Shown here: piece by piece, positions 22,571-31,889 of the stretch
How positions within the stretch are numbered: the first letter of the stretch is position 1
How the letters are laid out: every line of letters begins with the position of its first letter
Assembly: GCA_964487255.1 (NCBI GenBank)
Contig: CAZAQV010000005.1
Location: 227,685-291,684, forward strand
DNA: 64,000 nucleotides
DNA from: CAZAQV01 sp964487255
Lineage (GTDB): Bacteria; Myxococcota_A; Polyangia; Polyangiales; CAZAQV01
Reading direction: 5' to 3'
Position numbers and translations under genes: made by a program
The notes under the pieces: generated by a model
Told to the model about the DNA's origin: nothing
Databases searched by the model: none
What the model saw: only the letters and a program-made list of their open reading frames with translations

Positions 22571-24109
22571 GTGCTGCACACAGGACTCATCATCGCGGCG
22601 TATGCCGGCAGCGTTGCGCTCGTCGCCCTCGCTTGGATAAGGTTGCGGCGTCAGAAGTGGCAGATCAAGTGGGTGGGCAAGTGGGCGCACTCCGCGTCGC
22701 CTCGTTTCGATCTCGAAGCGCCGCCGCCCGACCTGAGCGACGCCGTGCTGCTGTGGGCGATCGGTTTCAAACGTTGGAGCCAAAGTCTCCAACAAGACTT
22801 GGTTGAGATTCAGAGTCAGCGCGAACTCGCGGCGGAGACTGGCGCGCAGACGGAGCGTTTTCATGCGCGATTGCGGCATGACCTGCGCACGCCCCTCAAC
22901 GCGATGATGGGCTTTTCGGACCTGTTGTTGCAGGGCATTGACGGCCCGATTCGTGACCAAGAAAAGAGAGTGATCGAGTCAATATCGGCGAGTTCGCGTG
23001 CCCTGCATCACCGTGTGGAAGAGGTGCTTAGCGACTCGATTGGTATTGCGCTGACCGACCGCCCGGGCGACCTCGATGAGCCCCCGTCGTTGCGTTTTTC
23101 GGAGCGTCCCGCCATCACGTATCCCGCACCTCCTTTCTGGATGTTGCCGGTGGGGGCGCTGCTCTGCCCGGCGCTTGTGCTGGTCGTTGTTGCGCTGCTG
23201 ATCGCCTTGCTGGTCGTCGGGCAGATCGTCGCGGCGTTCGTCTGCCTCGCTTGCACGCTCCTCGGTGTGGTGCTCTGCTGGCGGGTCGAGCGGCAGGCAG
23301 CGCGCATCGGCAAGCAAGGCATGGCCCTACGTGACGGCAGCCGCGAGCGGCCGAAAGCGATCGCCGTACTCGACGAAGCACTACGTTCCTTCGAAGCCCG
23401 GACGAAGACGTCGAGGGAGCGCGAAAGCACGGCCACGCACTTTTTGGCTGAACGCGACCGCAAGCGCAACTCTCGCATTGCGCGCTCGGCGGCCACGTTG
23501 CGCAAGCCACTCGATGAAGTCCGTGGGCGGACCGCGGAGCTCATGCGAGAGGCACGACTCAACCCCAAGCAGCGCGACAGTTTGCGGCACGTTCTACGGA
23601 GCGCAAACCTGCTCAACATGGCGCTTGAAGAGCTGTTTCTCCTGGTGGACTACGAAGGCGAGACCGTGAGCTTGAGTCCGCAGTGGGTGCCAACGGTCGA
23701 ACTTATCTCCAAGTCGGTCGCGAGGCTTCGCCACGCGCACGGAGACGATGTGCGCGTCGAGGTGGTCGTCATGCCCGGCATCGCCCCCCTCTACCTCGAC
23801 CCGACGCATTTTTCCGTGGCCTTTGCCGGGCTGCTGCGTTTCATCATCAAGCGTTCCGAAGGTGCAGGGGTAAGCATCGTGGCGCGCTTCGACGCCAGCC
23901 ATGTCAGCATCCACTTTCAAGAGGACCGGATCGAGCGACACGACACCATCCCCGGCCGGCGCGAACAGGAGTTGTCAGTGCTTAACTCCGGCCCCAAGTT
24001 AATGAGACTCGTGATGGAGCACATCACCGGCGAATGCCACTACCAACTTGAGGGCAATCTCGAAGGTTGGCTTGTCTTTCCCCGACGAAAAATGGGAGAA
24101 TTGTCTTAG
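22571..24109 (+). CDS. Histidine-kinase-like membrane protein with degenerate catalytic parts
   Basis: The GTG at 22571 gives 512 residues beginning with a membrane helix (LIIAAYAGSVALVALAWI). A good HisKA H-box, LRHDLRTPLNAMMGFSDLL, has its His at residue 103. About 85 residues later come two membrane helices (GALLCPALVLVVVALLIAL and beyond). A second HisKA-like segment, IARSAATLRKPLDEVRG, lacks the His. The C-terminal part (YLDPTHFSVAFAGLLRFIIK onward) sits where HATPase_c should be but shows neither the N-box Asn nor the DxGxG loop. A pseudokinase or scaffold is likely. Its last base is the first base of the MoxR start codon, so the two are coupled. Confidence 0.75.
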   Translation: MLHTGLIIAAYAGSVALVALAWIRLRRQKWQIKWVGKWAHSASPRFDLEAPPPDLSDAVLLWAIGFKRWSQSLQQDLVEIQSQRELAAETGAQTERFHARLRHDLRTPLNAMMGFSDLLLQGIDGPIRDQEKRVIESISASSRALHHRVEEVLSDSIGIALTDRPGDLDEPPSLRFSERPAITYPAPPFWMLPVGALLCPALVLVVVALLIALLVVGQIVAAFVCLACTLLGVVLCWRVERQAARIGKQGMALRDGSRERPKAIAVLDEALRSFEARTKTSRERESTATHFLAERDRKRNSRIARSAATLRKPLDEVRGRTAELMREARLNPKQRDSLRHVLRSANLLNMALEELFLLVDYEGETVSLSPQWVPTVELISKSVARLRHAHGDDVRVEVVVMPGIAPLYLDPTHFSVAFAGLLRFIIKRSEGAGVSIVARFDASHVSIHFQEDRIERHDTIPGRREQELSVLNSGPKLMRLVMEHITGECHYQLEGNLEGWLVFPRRKMGELS

Positions 24110-25065
24110 TGCATGTGATCGCAGACCAAGCCGAAGGCACAGACCCTGTCGAGTTGACCCAACAGCTCGTCGAGCGCGTGAGCAGCGCCGTGCGCGGCAA
24201 GGAGGACCAGGTTCGCTTGGCGGTCACTGCGCTCTTGGCGCGCGGGCACTTGCTTATCGAAGATGTGCCTGGCGTTGGCAAGACGAGCCTTGCGCGCGCG
24301 ATCGCGAAGTCGATTGGCTTGCGCTTCTCGCGCGTGCAACTGACCTCGGACCTCATGCCGAGCGACATCGTTGGCGCATCGGTCTACAACCCGAAGGACG
24401 GTAGTTTCGACTTTCGACCAGGTCCCGTCTTCACCAACTTTTTGCTTGCGGACGAACTCAACCGAACACCGCCCAAGACGCAAAGCGCGCTGCTCGAAGC
24501 GATGGCAGAGTCGCATGTGAGTGTCGATGGCGTGACGCGACCGCTTGAGCGGCCCTTTTTCGTCGTTGCAACCCAAAACCCGCTTGAGAGCCACGGCACG
24601 TTTCCGCTGCCCGAGTCGCAGCTCGACCGCTTCATGTTGCGCCTGCGTTTGGGTTACCCGGCGCCCGAGGTCGAGGCGGCTTTGCTTACGTCGCGTGGGG
24701 CCGAGGACCCGGTCGACGGGATCGAGCCGGTCATGCGTCGCGAACAGCTCTTGGCGGTGCAAGACGCTCTTGCCGGGGTTGCGATCCACCCGGACGTCGC
24801 CGGCTACCTGCACGCGATCGTTGTTGCGACGCGCCAGGACGCGCGGATTCGACTCGGCGTGTCCACGCGCGCCGCGCTCACCTTCGTGCAAGCCAGCAAG
24901 GCCTACGCGATGATTCACGGGCGCGATTACGTGCTCGCCGATGATGTTGTTGCGCTCGCTGAGCCTGCGCTCGCGCACCGCTTGCTGCTGGTCGACTCGG
25001 ACAACAGCGAGGCGAAAGGCATGGTCATCGCCGAGCTACTCAATGCCATCGCTGTACCCACTTAG
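24109..25065 (+). CDS. MoxR family AAA+ ATPase
   Basis: This 318-residue AAA+ ATPase of the MoxR/RavA group uses ATP hydrolysis to assist maturation of partner proteins, often von Willebrand or DUF58 proteins encoded beside it. Walker A is EDVPGVGKTSLARAI, Walker B ADELNRTPPKTQSALLEAM, and sensor/arginine elements include FVVATQNPLESHGTFPLPES and QLDRF. The GTG at 24109 overlaps the upstream stop TAG and is preceded by GGGAGAA at 24094-24100, which supports this start; a second GTG lies at 24115. The DUF58 and TgpA-like genes that follow form the classical MoxR-DUF58-transglutaminase operon. Confidence 0.94.
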   Translation: MHVIADQAEGTDPVELTQQLVERVSSAVRGKEDQVRLAVTALLARGHLLIEDVPGVGKTSLARAIAKSIGLRFSRVQLTSDLMPSDIVGASVYNPKDGSFDFRPGPVFTNFLLADELNRTPPKTQSALLEAMAESHVSVDGVTRPLERPFFVVATQNPLESHGTFPLPESQLDRFMLRLRLGYPAPEVEAALLTSRGAEDPVDGIEPVMRREQLLAVQDALAGVAIHPDVAGYLHAIVVATRQDARIRLGVSTRAALTFVQASKAYAMIHGRDYVLADDVVALAEPALAHRLLLVDSDNSEAKGMVIAELLNAIAVPT

Positions 25066-25071
25066 GAAATG

Positions 25072-25161
25072 ATGAGCGAAGCGGAGGGCGAAGCCGATTT
25101 GGTACACTCCAAATCGATGCTTCGGAAAGAGCGCCAGGCGAAGAACCGGAAGCAGATGTGA
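25072..25161 (+). CDS. Mini-ORF 1 (29 aa) in the tandem repeat
   Basis: This ORF encodes MSEAEGEADLVHSKSMLRKE and nine further residues, ending KNRKQM. It starts 6 bp after the MoxR stop, with an adjacent ATG at 25069 and a poorly spaced AGGA at 25064-25067. It is a copy of the DUF58 N-terminus. Whether it is translated is unknown; it could couple ribosomes from MoxR to DUF58. Confidence 0.4.
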   Translation: MSEAEGEADLVHSKSMLRKERQAKNRKQM

Positions 25162-25250
25162 TGAGCGAAGCGGAGGGAGGAGCCGATTTGGTACACTCCA
25201 AATCGATGCTTCGCAAGGAGCGCAAGGCGAAGAACCGGAAGCAGATGTGA
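25161..25250 (+). CDS. Mini-ORF 2 (29 aa) in the tandem repeat
   Basis: This is the second repeat copy, MSEAEGGADLVHSKSMLRKE and nine more residues. Its ATG shares its A with the preceding TGA (25159-25161), and its own TGA shares its A with the DUF58 ATG at 25250. The TGATG arrangement is typical of termination-reinitiation. Its translation has not been shown. Confidence 0.4.
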   Translation: MSEAEGGADLVHSKSMLRKERKAKNRKQM

Positions 25251-26266
25251 TGAGCCAAGCGGAGGGAGAAGACGATTTGGTACACTCCAAATCGATGCTT
25301 CGCAAGGAGCGCAAGGCGAAGAACCGGAAGCAGAGCAAGTGGACCGATCGCTGGCCGGCGGTCGTGACGCGCGAGGGTAAAGGTTTTCTCTGGCTCACCG
25401 TGGGCGTCGCGTTCGCCGCGCTCAACACCGGAAACAACCTGCTCTACCTCGTGCTTTCATTTATGCTGTCGCTGCTACTGCTCAGCATGTTGTTGGCTGA
25501 AAGCGGGATCCGTTCGCTCGAAGTACAGCGCCTACGCACGGGCGCTGCGTTTGCCGACGAGCCGGTGGTCATCTGGTACCGGGTCACGGGGCGTCGGCGC
25601 TGGCTTCCGGTGTTTGCGGTTGAGGTGCGCGAGCTCAACCGGGGGCTTTCGGTCCTGCGCCCCGCTTGGATCGCAAAAGTCGGTGGCCATGCCGAAGAAG
25701 CCGGTGGGCAGGTGCGCTTTATCAAACGGGGGCCGCTCCAACTCCGAGACTTTCAGGTCCGAACCAGTTTCCCGTTCGGGCTGGTGGAAAAGAGACGGTG
25801 GTTTCGCCAGGAGCAAGAGCTGGTGGTGTATCCGAGCCCCGGCGAGCAAGACTTGCGCGAGCTGGCCAAGCTCGACGCGTTGGGCGAGCAACGCGCCAAC
25901 CAAGGGCCACGGACCGAGCTGGGGGAGCTTCGCGAGTACATCCCAGGTGATCCCATTCGCGCGGTGCACTGGCTTCGTAGCGCCGCGGTCGGAGAACTCA
26001 TCGCGCGCGACCACGTCGCGCAAAGACGCCCCGAGCTGGTCGTCGACATTGCGCACGGGCTTCCAGCGCGAAGTGACGAAAGCTGGCGAGCGGCCATCGA
26101 AGAACGGATTCGCGCGGCGACCCGAGTCGTCCTCGAAGCGGCCAAAGACGCCAGTGCTGTCTCCATTCACTACGGCGAGCAGAGCACGCGGCTCGTGGCC
26201 GGGGGTTCGCAGGGTGGGCCGCTACGCTTTTTAGCGTTCTTGGAGCTCGATGGGGACGCCTCGTGA
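25250..26266 (+). CDS. DUF58 domain membrane protein
   Basis: This 338-residue protein starts at the ATG at 25250, inside the third repeat copy; a GTG directly precedes it. The first 28 residues are a charged repeat-derived tail. Two membrane helices follow (about residues 45-85, FLWLTVGVAFAALNTGNNLL and YLVLSFMLSLLLLSML). The cytoplasmic domain holds the DUF58 signature GELREYIPGDPIRAVHWLRSA near residue 225. DUF58 proteins resemble von Willebrand A domains and work with MoxR ATPases. Its TGA overlaps the GTG start of the next gene (GTGA at 26263-26266). The tail is unusual for the family. Exact role unknown. Confidence 0.92.
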   Translation: MSQAEGEDDLVHSKSMLRKERKAKNRKQSKWTDRWPAVVTREGKGFLWLTVGVAFAALNTGNNLLYLVLSFMLSLLLLSMLLAESGIRSLEVQRLRTGAAFADEPVVIWYRVTGRRRWLPVFAVEVRELNRGLSVLRPAWIAKVGGHAEEAGGQVRFIKRGPLQLRDFQVRTSFPFGLVEKRRWFRQEQELVVYPSPGEQDLRELAKLDALGEQRANQGPRTELGELREYIPGDPIRAVHWLRSAAVGELIARDHVAQRRPELVVDIAHGLPARSDESWRAAIEERIRAATRVVLEAAKDASAVSIHYGEQSTRLVAGGSQGGPLRFLAFLELDGDAS

Positions 26267-28332
26267 ATCGTAGCACGCGCTGGGACCTTACGACGCTTGA
26301 GCATGCCAGCCACTGGTCGGTGCATCTGTACGCCGCCATGGGTTTTTACGCGCTCACGCTGGGGGGCGATTTTCCAGCGCCGCTTGTGCTTCTGGCTGTG
26401 CTCGGATGGTGCGCGTCTGCCTTTGCACCTCGCCATACGCCGCTTCGTCGCAATCGACTTTGGGGCAACCTGCTGCTCGCACACCTGGCCGTGCAGGCCT
26501 TGCGTTTTGTTTCCGGCGAGCCCGGGCTCGGTTTGGCGCTCGAGTTTGCGGCATCGCTGCAATGGGTGCGGCTGTGGACGCGGAGGGTGCCCAAGGATGA
26601 CGCCCAGATCGCGCTCCTGGCGTTCTTGCATCTGATCGCCGGGACCGTGCTGACGACCAGCCTGACGTTCGGCGCGGTGTTCGTGGTTTTTGTGCTGTGT
26701 ACGCCGCTCATCTTGTTCATCAACCACCTGAGCCGAACGGTTGGACGCTTGCCGGCCGGTCAACGACAGCGCATCCATGCTCGCTCCGGTTTTCTCACGC
26801 AGCGCTTTGTCTGGTCGCTCGCCCTGCTGGCAATTCCGACTTTTGTCATGACCACGGCGTTATTTCTCATCTTTCCGCGCGTGGGTCTCGGCCTCGCCGC
26901 GATCAAGAGCGAACGCGGTCAATCGACCACAGGCTTTAGCGACAACGTCACGCTCGGAGGTTTTGGGACCATCCGACAGGACGCAACGATCGTGATGCGT
27001 ATCAAGCGTGACGACCGCCGTTCGGCGCTCCGCATGCGCGGGACGAGCTTCGATTTCTACGATGGGCGCACCTGGTCGCAGCCCTTCGATCCCCGTCGTC
27101 GCTTGCCCTGGACGGGAAATCGGGTGTGGGTGAGGACACCCGCGCGCGACGCGGGTTGGCACACCATGGACGTGATGCTTGAACCGCTCGACCAACCGGT
27201 GCTCTTCGCGCCCCGTGATGCGATCGCCTTGCAGATGGAGCGACGTCCCGATATCACGGTCGCCGAGTCATCGGGTACCTACCGCTACCCGATCACCTCG
27301 CTCGACGGACTGCGCTACACGGTCGTGAGGGCGCAGGCTGAACCGCTTGCAGAAGACCACCCGGCTCAGCCGCGCGGCCGCCACCTGCGCATTCCAGGCG
27401 GGCACGAGCGGGTCGCGAAGCTGGCGGAGCGGGTTGTGGGCGATGCCCAGCACGACGCCCAAAAAGCCGAGCGGCTCCTGCTCTTCTTGCGCTCGTCAGG
27501 CGAGTATCGCTACTCCCTCGACTTGCCGAACGTCGCCCGTCGTGTGCCCTTGGAGGTTTTTCTGTTCGAGGCCAAGGCAGGCCACTGCGAGTATTTCTCG
27601 ACCTCGCTCGCGATCATGCTTCGCGCGGTTGGCGTGCCGTCGCGCAATGTGACGGGCTTTGTCGGTGGGGCGGTCAACCCGTATGGCAATTACGAAGTGT
27701 TGCGGCAAGCGGATGCGCACAGTTGGGTCGAAGCCTTCTATGACGGGCGCTGGCAGACGCTCGACCCGACCCCGCCCGCGCATACTTCGCTCAAGCCGAA
27801 AGAAAATTGGCTTAGCAATTTCAATGCGATGCTCGACGCCATGCGTCAGCGTTGGGGCGATTACGTGGTCGGCTACGACCGCGATAAGCAGTACTCAGTC
27901 CTGCGCCGACTTGCCCGCTGGTGGCGCCGAGGTGGTGATCGCGGTACCGACGGCGATCCCACCCACGCCGCGAACAAGCCTCCAGGCCTTTCCTCAAACT
28001 GGGCTTGGGGCGTCGGAATTATTGCAGTAATAGCATTCGTTGCGTTCCGCTGGCGGCGCCGGGACCGGCGCGAGCCGAGCGTGCTCGATGCGCTGGACCG
28101 CCGGTGGGAGCGTCTTGGTCACGCTCGGCCACCGGGACGGACGCAGCTCGCCCATGCCCAGCAACTCTGCCACGAGGGGATCGAGGAGCCCGCCTTCATC
28201 GAGCTGGTTCACGCAGCGCTCGCGGAGCGTTTTGGCGCATCGCAGGACCCTCATCGGGCTGCTCAGTTGCGTGAACGCATCGCGAAGGCGCCCCGGGCGG
28301 TGCCTCAAGGTGACCCAGTAATTGATGAATGA
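26263..28332 (+). CDS. TgpA-like membrane transglutaminase
   Basis: This 689-residue protein has five to six membrane helices in the first 200 residues (DUF3488 region). A periplasmic transglutaminase-core domain has its catalytic triad readable as Cys442 (KAGHCEYFSTS), His486 (DAHSWVEAF) and Asp501 (TLDPTPP). A final membrane helix (WAWGVGIIAVIAFVAF) and a DUF4129-like cytoplasmic tail complete the TgpA layout. TgpA in Pseudomonas is essential, and its family is thought to crosslink or cleave periplasmic proteins. It starts with GTG overlapping the DUF58 stop, and its own stop overlaps the next ATG (ATGA). Substrate unknown. Confidence 0.92.
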   Translation: MNRSTRWDLTTLEHASHWSVHLYAAMGFYALTLGGDFPAPLVLLAVLGWCASAFAPRHTPLRRNRLWGNLLLAHLAVQALRFVSGEPGLGLALEFAASLQWVRLWTRRVPKDDAQIALLAFLHLIAGTVLTTSLTFGAVFVVFVLCTPLILFINHLSRTVGRLPAGQRQRIHARSGFLTQRFVWSLALLAIPTFVMTTALFLIFPRVGLGLAAIKSERGQSTTGFSDNVTLGGFGTIRQDATIVMRIKRDDRRSALRMRGTSFDFYDGRTWSQPFDPRRRLPWTGNRVWVRTPARDAGWHTMDVMLEPLDQPVLFAPRDAIALQMERRPDITVAESSGTYRYPITSLDGLRYTVVRAQAEPLAEDHPAQPRGRHLRIPGGHERVAKLAERVVGDAQHDAQKAERLLLFLRSSGEYRYSLDLPNVARRVPLEVFLFEAKAGHCEYFSTSLAIMLRAVGVPSRNVTGFVGGAVNPYGNYEVLRQADAHSWVEAFYDGRWQTLDPTPPAHTSLKPKENWLSNFNAMLDAMRQRWGDYVVGYDRDKQYSVLRRLARWWRRGGDRGTDGDPTHAANKPPGLSSNWAWGVGIIAVIAFVAFRWRRRDRREPSVLDALDRRWERLGHARPPGRTQLAHAQQLCHEGIEEPAFIELVHAALAERFGASQDPHRAAQLRERIAKAPRAVPQGDPVIDE

Positions 28333-31300
28333 TTGGCCACACCGACGCTTTCATCTACCCTAGCCGGGCGGTGGCTATGGTGGAGCATATCGAGCGCGCA
28401 ACGCGTCTCATCGCGGACCAAGACTACCGCGAGGCCGTGCGCATTTGTCGGCGAGCGCTGTTGGCGCACCCCGAGTCGATCAAGCTGCGCCTTTTGCTCG
28501 GTCGTGGGCTGCTCGCGATGGGGCGCTTCGACGAAGTGCGCACCGAAATGCTCGCGGTCTTGCGCTCGTCGCCGCAAGAGGTTCGGGCCTATCGGTTTTT
28601 AGGTGAGGCATATCTTTACGACGGGCGACCTGATCGCGCGATCGATGCGTTTCACAAAGCGCTCGAGATCGACCCGAGCGACGAAGAAGTGCAGCGTTTG
28701 CTCGACGACGCGGCGTTTGAGGAGCCCACCGCCACCGCGGAGCAGATCGTACCTGGCGCCGCGGAAATCACACGCGAAAGCCTGCTCCCTGCGTTCGGAG
28801 AAGACGACGAGCATACCGAGCCGACGCAGCGTGCGTTGCCCAAGGCGGTGTTCCGCGAACGTAAACAAGTCTCCACCGGAACGCGCTCGTACTCGATGCC
28901 ACCCGGTTCGCTTCCCCCGCCTGGGCGTCTACCAACGGGCATCGCCGGGAGCTCCGATGATGTCGCCATCGCCGAAGCGCCCGTCCGCGCCCATTCTGCA
29001 CGCGTTCAGTCGGCGGTTCGTTCACGTACCTCGGTGCCTCCGCCGCCACCGCCCGAGGCGCTCTCCCATCGTCCGTCCAAACCGCTCTCCAAAGGGCCGT
29101 CGACGGTTCCGCCGCCACCGATGCGAAAGATGGACCCCGGTCCGGAAAAGCCGCTTTTTCAGAAGACGCTGCTTGGCAGTGCCAGCCCCAGCAACGAGCC
29201 TGAGCCCGCTCGCAAGGCCAAGATTTCGCTTGGCGGTTTCGACACAGAGCCGGGTGACACCAAAGACACTTGGAACACGGCCGACGCGTTGCTCTCAGGC
29301 GAGCTCGACGCCATGGAAAAGAGCCTTCTGGATCGACCCGATACGTCGGATTTCGATGATCTTCCGACCGAAGTGCAGCATCCACCGACCGCGATGCGGG
29401 CCAACCCGATATCCGAGCGACCGGCACCGCTGTCTCGCACCGGACGACCTGCGCCGCGGCCTGTATCGAGCGAGCCGACCGTGGCCGAGGACTTCGACGA
29501 CCACGATGTGTTCGAGGACGACGAGACCAAGGACCGCGACCCGCTCTGGAAGTCGCCGGCGCAAGATGCGGTGCCGCCCCCGTCGGAGCCGCCTCCCGTC
29601 GACCAACGCAAGCGTGTGCGGCGCGCTTCGGGCCGATCGTCGACCAAGCGTTGGATCTTGGGTGGCATCGCCCTGGTGCTTTTGTTTGGCCTCGGTTTTG
29701 GACTTACCGCGTGGTGGCGACTCAGTTCGCGCGAAGATGAAATGCGCGAGGCGGTCACGGCCGTGACGAGGCACGGCGGCGCCGCAAACTACGAACGGGC
29801 CCTGGGTTTGGCGAGGCGCCAGGACGAGCGGCTTCTGGCTGCGCGACTGATGGCGGCCCGGGCCTTTGAGTACGGTGGCGCCAAGGCCGCTGATGTTCGT
29901 CAGGCGCTAACGGGTCTCGATGAGACAAAGCCCAACTATGCGTTGGCGCTTGGCTACCTTGCGCTTCTTGAAGGTCAGCCCAAAGAAGCCTTGCGCTTGC
30001 TCGACGGCTTTGCCATCGACGCCGAGGCACAACACATCTCGTCGCTCGCCCAACTTGAGGTAGGCGACTGGGACGAAGCGAGAAAGAATGCACGCTCTGC
30101 GGCCCAGCTAATTCCGGGCGCTGCCCGCTTTGAGGCGCAACGGGTCATGACCGAAGCGGTCACAGGCGTTGGCGGGACGCCACCGTCGGCCTCGAGTGAC
30201 CACCTCGCGCTTCAAGTCGCGTCGCTGATCCATCGCTACATGACGGGTAAAGGCGTTGCCATCGAGCGCGCACAGCAACTGCTGAGCCAAGAGCTCACGG
30301 TTGCCGATCAAGCCTGGCTTCGGTGGCTGTTGTTGCGGGCGGCCATCGACTCAGAGCAGGTCCATCCCGCCCGAAAGATGGCGGACGCCCTGACTTCCGA
30401 CTCCGCCATGCAAGCGCTGCGTCACGCCCCGAGTCCGCTCCGTCTACTCATCGCGACTGCCATGCTCGACATGAATGAGCCCGAGAAGGCCGCCAAACTT
30501 TTTGCCTCGTTGGGCGATGAAGTGCGTGCCCGTCCCGAGGCGTTGGCACCGCAAGTGCACATGCTGCTCCTCAAGGAGCTGGTCGATGACGCGCGAGCCC
30601 TGCTCCGACGCGCGCCCAACAAGACGCCCAGCGTGGAGCTCTTGCAGGCCCGCGTCGAGTTGGCCGATGGTAAACACGAGGCTGCGATCAAGGCGCTGGA
30701 GGGCGCGATGCAAGACCCGCGTACGCGCAAGGAGGCGATGACATTGGCTGCCGAGTCCTACCGCGCGCTCGGTAAGTGGAAGGACGCAATCCGGATGATC
30801 GAACCTGTTTGGAAGGTTCGGAAGAGTCACGTCGAGACCACCCAGAAGTTTATCGAGAGCTTGCTGGCAGCGGGCGAGCCCGAGCGTGCGCTCAAGGTGA
30901 TCGATGGGTTTGAGCAAGCGGGGGGGGACCCATCCGTGACCGCGGTGTCCCGCGTGCGCATCAACCTCGACAGCGGCAACCTCGAAGCCGCCAAGGAGGC
31001 AGCAGAGAAGCTTAACGTCTCCACGCCCGAAGCGATCGCGGCCAAAGCGCAGGTTCTGCGAAGAACTGGCAAGCTCGACGAAGCGTCGGAGTTGCTGAGC
31101 AAAGGGCTCGAAGGCGCGCCGCGTCACGAAGGGATGCTGCAAGAAATGGTGCTCGTCTCGCTGCGGCGTTACGCCTTTACGCAGGCGCGCAAATCGAGTG
31201 AGCGACTCGACCCGAGCAAACCGCGGTCTAAGACCCTTGCGGCCTTTGTCGCGATCACCAACGCCGGCGGCGCCGATGCGCTCGAAAATGTGGAAAATCT

Positions 31301-31865
31301 CGAGAACGTGAACGATGCGGACATGCATGTCTACCGCGCATACGGCCTCTACCACGCTGAAAAAGACGCGGACGCCCGACGCGCGTTCGAGTACGTCCTC
31401 AAACTTCGTCCCGGGCACCCTGAGGCGCTGGCGGGTGAGGCACTGCTCGCACTGCGTGTAGGTGCGCTTTCACGTGCTGATGCCTCCGCCGATGCGGCGC
31501 TCAAGGCGGCCGGTGAGGTCGGCAAGAAGTTTGAGGCTCGCGCGATTGCCGTGCAGGCCAAGCTCCACTACGAGCGGGGCGGCTTCCAGAAAGCCGAAGA
31601 GTTGGTCGCGCGGGCGCTGCGCTTGAATGCGGACTGCGCGCTGGCGCACTTGGTCGCGGCCAGCTTAGACGAAGAGCGCGGACGAAACGCAACGCCCGAT
31701 TTCAAGAAGGCCACCGAAAGTGACTTTGTGATGCCCGAAGCGTTGGCGCGCTATGCTCTCTCAAGTAAGAAGCCACTCTGTGATATGGCCAAACGTTACC
31801 TTGCGGCTGCACCGAACGGGTATGACGCTCCCGATATGCGGCGTATTTCTTCGCGGTGTAAGTAG
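28329..31865 (+). CDS. Giant TPR-repeat membrane protein (1178 aa)
   Basis: The ATG at 28329 overlaps the upstream stop (ATGA); an ATG at 28377 is a possible alternative. TPR-like helices at residues 15-130 are followed by a disordered Pro/Ser/Asp-rich linker (about 130-430) with several PPPP runs. A membrane helix comes near residues 440-465 (WILGGIALVLLFGLGFGL), then some 700 residues of TPR/superhelical repeats rich in Ala, Glu and Leu. The repeats after the membrane helix should be periplasmic. A scaffold role for the MoxR-DUF58-TgpA complex is plausible from its place in the operon. No enzymatic motif is seen. Confidence 0.88.
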   Translation: MIGHTDAFIYPSRAVAMVEHIERATRLIADQDYREAVRICRRALLAHPESIKLRLLLGRGLLAMGRFDEVRTEMLAVLRSSPQEVRAYRFLGEAYLYDGRPDRAIDAFHKALEIDPSDEEVQRLLDDAAFEEPTATAEQIVPGAAEITRESLLPAFGEDDEHTEPTQRALPKAVFRERKQVSTGTRSYSMPPGSLPPPGRLPTGIAGSSDDVAIAEAPVRAHSARVQSAVRSRTSVPPPPPPEALSHRPSKPLSKGPSTVPPPPMRKMDPGPEKPLFQKTLLGSASPSNEPEPARKAKISLGGFDTEPGDTKDTWNTADALLSGELDAMEKSLLDRPDTSDFDDLPTEVQHPPTAMRANPISERPAPLSRTGRPAPRPVSSEPTVAEDFDDHDVFEDDETKDRDPLWKSPAQDAVPPPSEPPPVDQRKRVRRASGRSSTKRWILGGIALVLLFGLGFGLTAWWRLSSREDEMREAVTAVTRHGGAANYERALGLARRQDERLLAARLMAARAFEYGGAKAADVRQALTGLDETKPNYALALGYLALLEGQPKEALRLLDGFAIDAEAQHISSLAQLEVGDWDEARKNARSAAQLIPGAARFEAQRVMTEAVTGVGGTPPSASSDHLALQVASLIHRYMTGKGVAIERAQQLLSQELTVADQAWLRWLLLRAAIDSEQVHPARKMADALTSDSAMQALRHAPSPLRLLIATAMLDMNEPEKAAKLFASLGDEVRARPEALAPQVHMLLLKELVDDARALLRRAPNKTPSVELLQARVELADGKHEAAIKALEGAMQDPRTRKEAMTLAAESYRALGKWKDAIRMIEPVWKVRKSHVETTQKFIESLLAAGEPERALKVIDGFEQAGGDPSVTAVSRVRINLDSGNLEAAKEAAEKLNVSTPEAIAAKAQVLRRTGKLDEASELLSKGLEGAPRHEGMLQEMVLVSLRRYAFTQARKSSERLDPSKPRSKTLAAFVAITNAGGADALENVENLENVNDADMHVYRAYGLYHAEKDADARRAFEYVLKLRPGHPEALAGEALLALRVGALSRADASADAALKAAGEVGKKFEARAIAVQAKLHYERGGFQKAEELVARALRLNADCALAHLVAASLDEERGRNATPDFKKATESDFVMPEALARYALSSKKPLCDMAKRYLAAAPNGYDAPDMRRISSRCK

Positions 31866-31889
31866 GCCGACCTACGAAAGAGAACCGAC

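Larger units (their letters stand above)
25072..25333 (+). repeat. Triple 89-bp tandem repeat coding two mini-ORFs and the DUF58 N-terminus
   Basis: Three copies start at 25072, 25161 and 25250, exactly 89 bp apart. Each begins ATGAGC(G/C)AAGCGGAGGG and contains the hairpin CGATTTGG-TACACT-CCAAATCG. The first two copies each encode a 29-residue ORF (MSEAEG...DLVHSKSMLRKE...KNRKQM) whose TGA overlaps the next ATG as TGATG. The third copy runs in frame into the DUF58 gene. Because 89 is not a multiple of three, each copy uses a different frame, yet all three keep the same peptide. Related single copies lie at 11229-11440. Confidence 0.9.

Noticed and set aside
25072..25333. CRISPR array
   Set aside because: Three contiguous 89-bp copies without unique spacers, mostly coding, and no cas genes in the window.
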